From positions 1,366,501 through 1,430,500 of the forward strand of contig NC_091975.1 in the NCBI RefSeq assembly GCF_036711975.1: a stretch of 64,000 nt of DNA, written 5' to 3'. Below, one piece after another: positions 60,401 to 64,000 of the stretch. Source of the stretch: Onthophagus taurus (lineage: Eukaryota > Arthropoda > Insecta > Coleoptera > Scarabaeidae). Every line of letters starts with the position of its first letter. Position 1 is the first letter of the stretch. The position numbers and the translations under genes are program-made. The notes beneath the pieces were generated by a model, which saw only the letters and a program-made list of their open reading frames with translations, was not told where the DNA came from and ran no database searches.

Positions 60401-62345
60401 CGTTTTTGTATAATCTTCTTTTCAAAAATCGTCAAATTGACATATATAATTTTTAAATAACGTTGTAGGAAAAACTGTTCAGCCAAAATATTTCAAATTT
60501 GGCATAACCTAACCTCAAACATTCCTTTATAACTCCAAAAAATTTCAGGATTCAATTCAAACCCGTTTCGGAGAAAAAAACGTTTTTGTATAAACTTCTT
60601 TTCAAAAATCGTCAAATTGACATATATGATTTTTTAAATAACGTTGTAGGAAAAACTGTTTACCCAAAATACTTAAAATTTGGTATACCCTAACCTCAAA
60701 CATTCTTTTATAACTCCAAAAAAATTCAGGATTCAATTCAAACCCGTTTCGGAGAAAGAAACGTTTTTGTATAATCTTATTTTCAAAAATCGTCAAATTG
60801 ACATATATGATTTTTAAATAACGTTGTAGGAAAAACTGTTTATCCAAAATACTTAAAATTTGGTATAACCTAAACTCAAATATTCTTTTATAACTCCAAA
60901 AAAATTCAGGATTCAAATCAAACCCGTTTCGGAGAAAGAAACGTTTTTGTATAAACTTCTTTTCAAAAATCGTCAAATTGACATATATGATTTTTAAATA
61001 CCGTTGTAGGAAAAACTGTTTACCCAAAATACTTAAAATTTGGTATAACCTAAACTCAAATATTCTTTTATAACTCCAAAAAATTTCAGGATTCAATTCA
61101 AACCTGTTTCGTAGAAAGAAACATTTTTGTATAAACTTCTTTTCAAAAATCGTCAAATTGACATATATGATTTTTAAATAACGTTGTAGGAAAAACTGTT
61201 TACCCAAAATACTTAAAATTTGGCATAACCTAACCTCAAATATTCGTTTATAACTCCAAAAAATTTCAGGATTCAATTCAAACCCGTTTCGGAGAAAGAA
61301 ACGTTTTTGTATAAACTTCTTTTCAAAAATCGTCAAATTGACATTATATGATTTTCAAATAATGTTGTAAGAAAAACTGCTCAGCCAAAATACTTCAAAT
61401 TTGGCATAATCTAACCTCAAATATTCTTTTATAACTCCAAAAAAATTCAGTATTCAATTCAAACCCGTTTCGGAGAAAGAAACGTTTTTGTATAAACTTC
61501 TTTTCAAAAATCGTCAAATTGACATATATGATTTTTAAATAACGTTGTAGGAAAAACTGTTTACCCAAAATACTTAAAATTTGGTATAACCTAACCTCAA
61601 ATATTCTTTTATAACTCCAAAAAATTTCAAGATTCAATTCAAACCCGTTTCGGAGAAAGAAACGTTTTTGTATAATCTTCTTTTCAAAAATCGTCAAATT
61701 GACATATATAATTTTTAAATAACGTTGTAGGAAAAACTGTTCAGCCAAAATATTTCAAATTTGGCATAACCTAACCTCAAACATTCCTTTATAACTCCAA
61801 AAAATTTCAGGATTCAATTCAAACCCGTTTCGGAGAAAAAAACGTTTTTGTATAAACTTCTTTTCAAAAATCGTCAAATTGACATATATGATTTTTTAAA
61901 TAACGTTGTAGGAAAAACTGTTTACCCAAAATACTTAAAATTTGGTATACCCTAACCTCAAACATTCTTTTATAACTCCAAAAAAATTCAGGATTCAATT
62001 CAAACCCGTTTCGGAGAAAGAAACGTTTTTGTATAATCTTATTTTCAAAAATCGTCAAATTGACATATATGATTTTTAAATAACGTTGTAGGAAAAACTG
62101 CTCAGCCAAAATACTTCAAATTTGGCATAACCTAACCTCAAACATTCTTTGATAACTCCAAAAAATTTTAGGATTCAATTCAAACCCGTTTCGGAGAAAG
62201 AAATGTTTTTGTATAACCTTCTTTTCAAAAATCGTCAAATTGACATATATGATTTTTAAATAACGTTATAGGAAAAACTATTTACCCAAAATACTTAAAA
62301 TTTGGTACAAACTAACCTCAAACATTCTTCTATAACGTTGAAAGG
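57440..62345 (-). repeat. 180-bp satellite array, about 27 units, open in one minus-strand frame
   Basis: AGGATTCAATTCAAACCCGT recurs every 180 bp (for example 58026, 58206, 58386, 58566). Because 180 is divisible by 3, one minus-strand frame stays open through up to six consecutive units (59022-60074, 350 codons), giving 60-residue repeats with cores such as NGFELNPEIFWSYKRIFEVR. Frames are broken where units carry 1-bp indels (60084, 60630, 61346, 61892) or nonsense changes. The protein is hydrophobic-basic, lacks any known domain, and is most likely not a gene. Confidence 0.95.
59521..62098. repeat. 1262-bp higher-order tandem duplication inside the 180-bp satellite
   Basis: The stretch from about 59521 to 60836 is repeated, apparently without change, at about 60783 to 62098. 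Shared private variants prove it: TCAAATCAAACC at 59651 and 60913, AAATACCGTTGTAGG at 59735 and 60997, GACATTATATGATTTTC at 60078 and 61340, CAGTATTCAATTC at 60186 and 61448. The offset is 1262 bp, that is seven 180-bp units plus 2 bp. Confidence 0.9.
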
Positions 62346-62853
62346 TATTATCTAAACCGCTTCGGCGAAAAAATTTTTTTTAACATTACAAAAACTTGAT
62401 TAATAAGATTTGCTCTTAGTATAGATGAACAAAAAATGATTTATGAATAGAAAATCGTGATTTTGACTAACATTAAGTATTTTAAGTTGAGATGTATGGC
62501 AAAGTCATCGAGAGCGACAATAGTTTCCGGGCAAATTCCGGCCTAAATCTCTTCTTCAACATCTTTTCTTCTCTGTAGCACAGTCGTCGACACATTGACT
62601 TGGTCTTTCATTGAAAACCTCGCCGTTTTATCCGTTTATCGCCGACAATGAAGTTGGAAATTGACGATAATTGCATTAGGTTCTGTCGGTTATTTAGCAA
62701 TTTGAGTGGCACATGAATAGCGTCATTGACAGGTGAATTTTCAACACATTTCGTAGGATCTCGTTTTACAAATTAATTTATTTATTTACACATTTAGGTC
62801 AAATATGGTATAATTTAATTTAATTATAATTGATTACATTAAAATTATTTATT
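62346..62853. other. Unique DNA between satellite and acetyltransferase gene 2
   Basis: A less AT-rich stretch at 62500-62760 shows no coding frame of interest. The likely 3' UTR of gene 2 lies at 62760-62853, with a minus-strand ATTAAA/AATAAA-type signal near 62850. Confidence 0.35.
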
Positions 62854-63546
62854 TTATTTTAAACATTTAAATAAAGGACGTTTGCTTTTTATGGCAAAAA
62901 CGCTAAAAACGTCTTCTTCGGATTCTTCGGAAAAGATTTCTTCTTCACCTTCAGCTTTATATTCGCTATATTTTATCTCATTGACAAGTGTAAATCCAAT
63001 TTTTTTGGCTGTATTAGCTTCGGAAATAGTGTGTGAATCCAATCGGACGATGGCTAATCCATAATCGGCCGCGATAATCCTAGAATAATTAACCAACCTT
63101 TTTTCAAGACCAATATTACTGTAATCGCCGCGAATTCCAAATAAAGCTATATAAAAATAATGCGCTATATCTTCGTGTTTTACATAAATTTCTTTTCCCA
63201 CTTCTTTAATGAACGCTTTGATGGCATCTTTATTTCCATCTTGTCCACAATCAACCGGTAACTCTTTATGGACGACGATGTTGCAAGCAAACCCGATTAT
63301 CTCCCCGGATTCATCGGTGGCAATCACAGAAATGTTTTGGCTTAATGCAATCCTACAGAATTTCTTCAAATTTTCGATGGCTTCTTCGTTATTATCAAGA
63401 TGGGCGTATTTCCAGAAATAAGAGTTGGGCACGTAATGTTCTTGAAGAAAATCGAGGATTTTCGGCAACTCGGAGTAATTTGCCATTCCAATGTTAAAGT
63501 TGCGAACGGCAAAGGACATTGTGGTGTCTTTAACTGTAAGATGCAT
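62854..63546 (-). CDS. GNAT-fold N-acetyltransferase (insect arylalkylamine NAT-like), copy 2
   Basis: Single exon, 230 aa, clearly a paralogue of copy 1. Shared blocks include SFAVRNFNIGM, NISVIATDESGEIIGFACNI, FIKEVGKEIYVKHEDIAHYF, the NIGLEKRLVNYS helix and AKKIGFTLVNEIKYSEY. In the acetyl-CoA region it reads GIRGDYSNIGLEKRL, closer to the expected Arg-rich, Gly-containing loop than copy 1 but still atypical. The C-terminus is acidic (EGEEEIFSEESEEDVF) before a basic end. The two genes are convergent, so the duplication was inverted or later rearranged. Substrate unknown. Confidence 0.82.
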   Translation of the reverse strand: MHLTVKDTTMSFAVRNFNIGMANYSELPKILDFLQEHYVPNSYFWKYAHLDNNEEAIENLKKFCRIALSQNISVIATDESGEIIGFACNIVVHKELPVDCGQDGNKDAIKAFIKEVGKEIYVKHEDIAHYFYIALFGIRGDYSNIGLEKRLVNYSRIIAADYGLAIVRLDSHTISEANTAKKIGFTLVNEIKYSEYKAEGEEEIFSEESEEDVFSVFAIKSKRPLFKCLK

Positions 63547-63596
63547 TTTGATTAAAAGCTAATGGTGAAGTGACTAATTTGAACGAATCGGTTTTG

Positions 63597-63606
63597 ATTT
63601 TTATAG
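63597..63606 (-). promoter_or_regulatory. TATA box of acetyltransferase gene 2
   Basis: On the minus strand CACTATAAAAATC lies about 55 bp upstream of the ATG at 63546, mirroring the position of the TATA box in copy 1. Confidence 0.6.
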
Positions 63607-64000
63607 TGCTTCTTATCGGTTAAAGAAATTTGTTAATTCGATTAAATTACGAAGTAAGTTTACAAAATCGAAAAAAGTATTTGAAATGTTAATAGAAAGA
63701 ATGAAATCGCTTGTGATTCATGTTAAATTTCGGTATTAATTTATTTTAAAGGAAGTTCGTGTTTGAATTTCGTTCTTTAACTTTTAAATATCTAATGGAA
63801 AAGTATTTACATATTTCCATATTAATATCACACAGTAATCAATTCGATAAATCTGTGGATTAAGTAACTACTTCCTATATTAGCCAGGTATGCGCCTCGC
63901 CGGTTACCGCTATTTGCATAAATAAACACAGGACGTGGCGGAGGCATTTATATGTACGTAATTGATTTTACGTTTGTACAAATAGCCACAGCATAGAAAG
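63607..64000. other. Upstream DNA of acetyltransferase gene 2
   Basis: AT-rich to about 63870, then more complex. ATTTGCAT at 63911-63918, followed by AAATAAAC, is a perfect octamer (POU-factor) site, which may be chance. No gene is seen before the window ends. Confidence 0.35.

Overview
The window is nuclear DNA from an AT-rich insect genome. Small spliced genes, 47-56 bp introns, TATA boxes 30-60 bp upstream of start codons, Penelope-like retroelements and several satellite families all point that way. The gene set (adhesion GPCR, M1 aminopeptidase, CREBZF-type bZIP, single-domain von Willebrand C peptides, kainate receptor, insect N-acetyltransferases) would suit a beetle, but the order is an inference and no species is claimed.

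Layout. 1-1.9 kb holds a 5'-truncated Penelope-like element (PLE) on the minus strand. 2.08-4.73 kb is an intact two-exon adhesion-type GPCR (minus). 5.25-7.73 kb is a second, frameshifted PLE of a different lineage (minus). 8.06-11.11 kb is a complete seven-exon M1 aminopeptidase. 12.87-13.58 kb is a bZIP factor resembling CREBZF/Zhangfei. 15.9-23.4 kb is a cluster of five two-exon secreted SVWC-like peptide genes (four in tandem plus one), with two arrays of a ~172 bp satellite before and inside it. An ~880 bp sequence occurs in opposite orientations at 11.5 and 24.0 kb, bracketing the bZIP gene and the cluster. 26.7-38.0 kb is a kainate-type ionotropic glutamate receptor whose nine exons I could join in frame (897 aa); introns 3 and 7 hold a 190 bp and a 303 bp satellite. 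41.0-44.6 kb is a 347 bp (dimeric) satellite. 45-48.6 kb has GC-richer unique DNA with no recognised gene. 48.6-54.6 kb is another ~172 bp satellite, split by a 3.38 kb DDE transposon with ~640 bp inverted ends. 56.7-63.5 kb is a convergent pair of GNAT-fold acetyltransferase genes with about 27 copies of a 180 bp satellite between them.

Roughly one third of the window is tandem repeat, in six or more families. Most have a monomer of 150-190 bp or a dimer of that size, and several share a short TATCTCAAAAA-like box. No operon-like functional system is evident. The genes look like separate loci, apart from the two local duplications (SVWC cluster, GNAT pair). The most unusual features are the density of different satellites next to and inside apparently intact genes, the 180 bp satellite that stays open in one frame over many units, and the long-TIR transposon whose empty site can be read from the satellite consensus.
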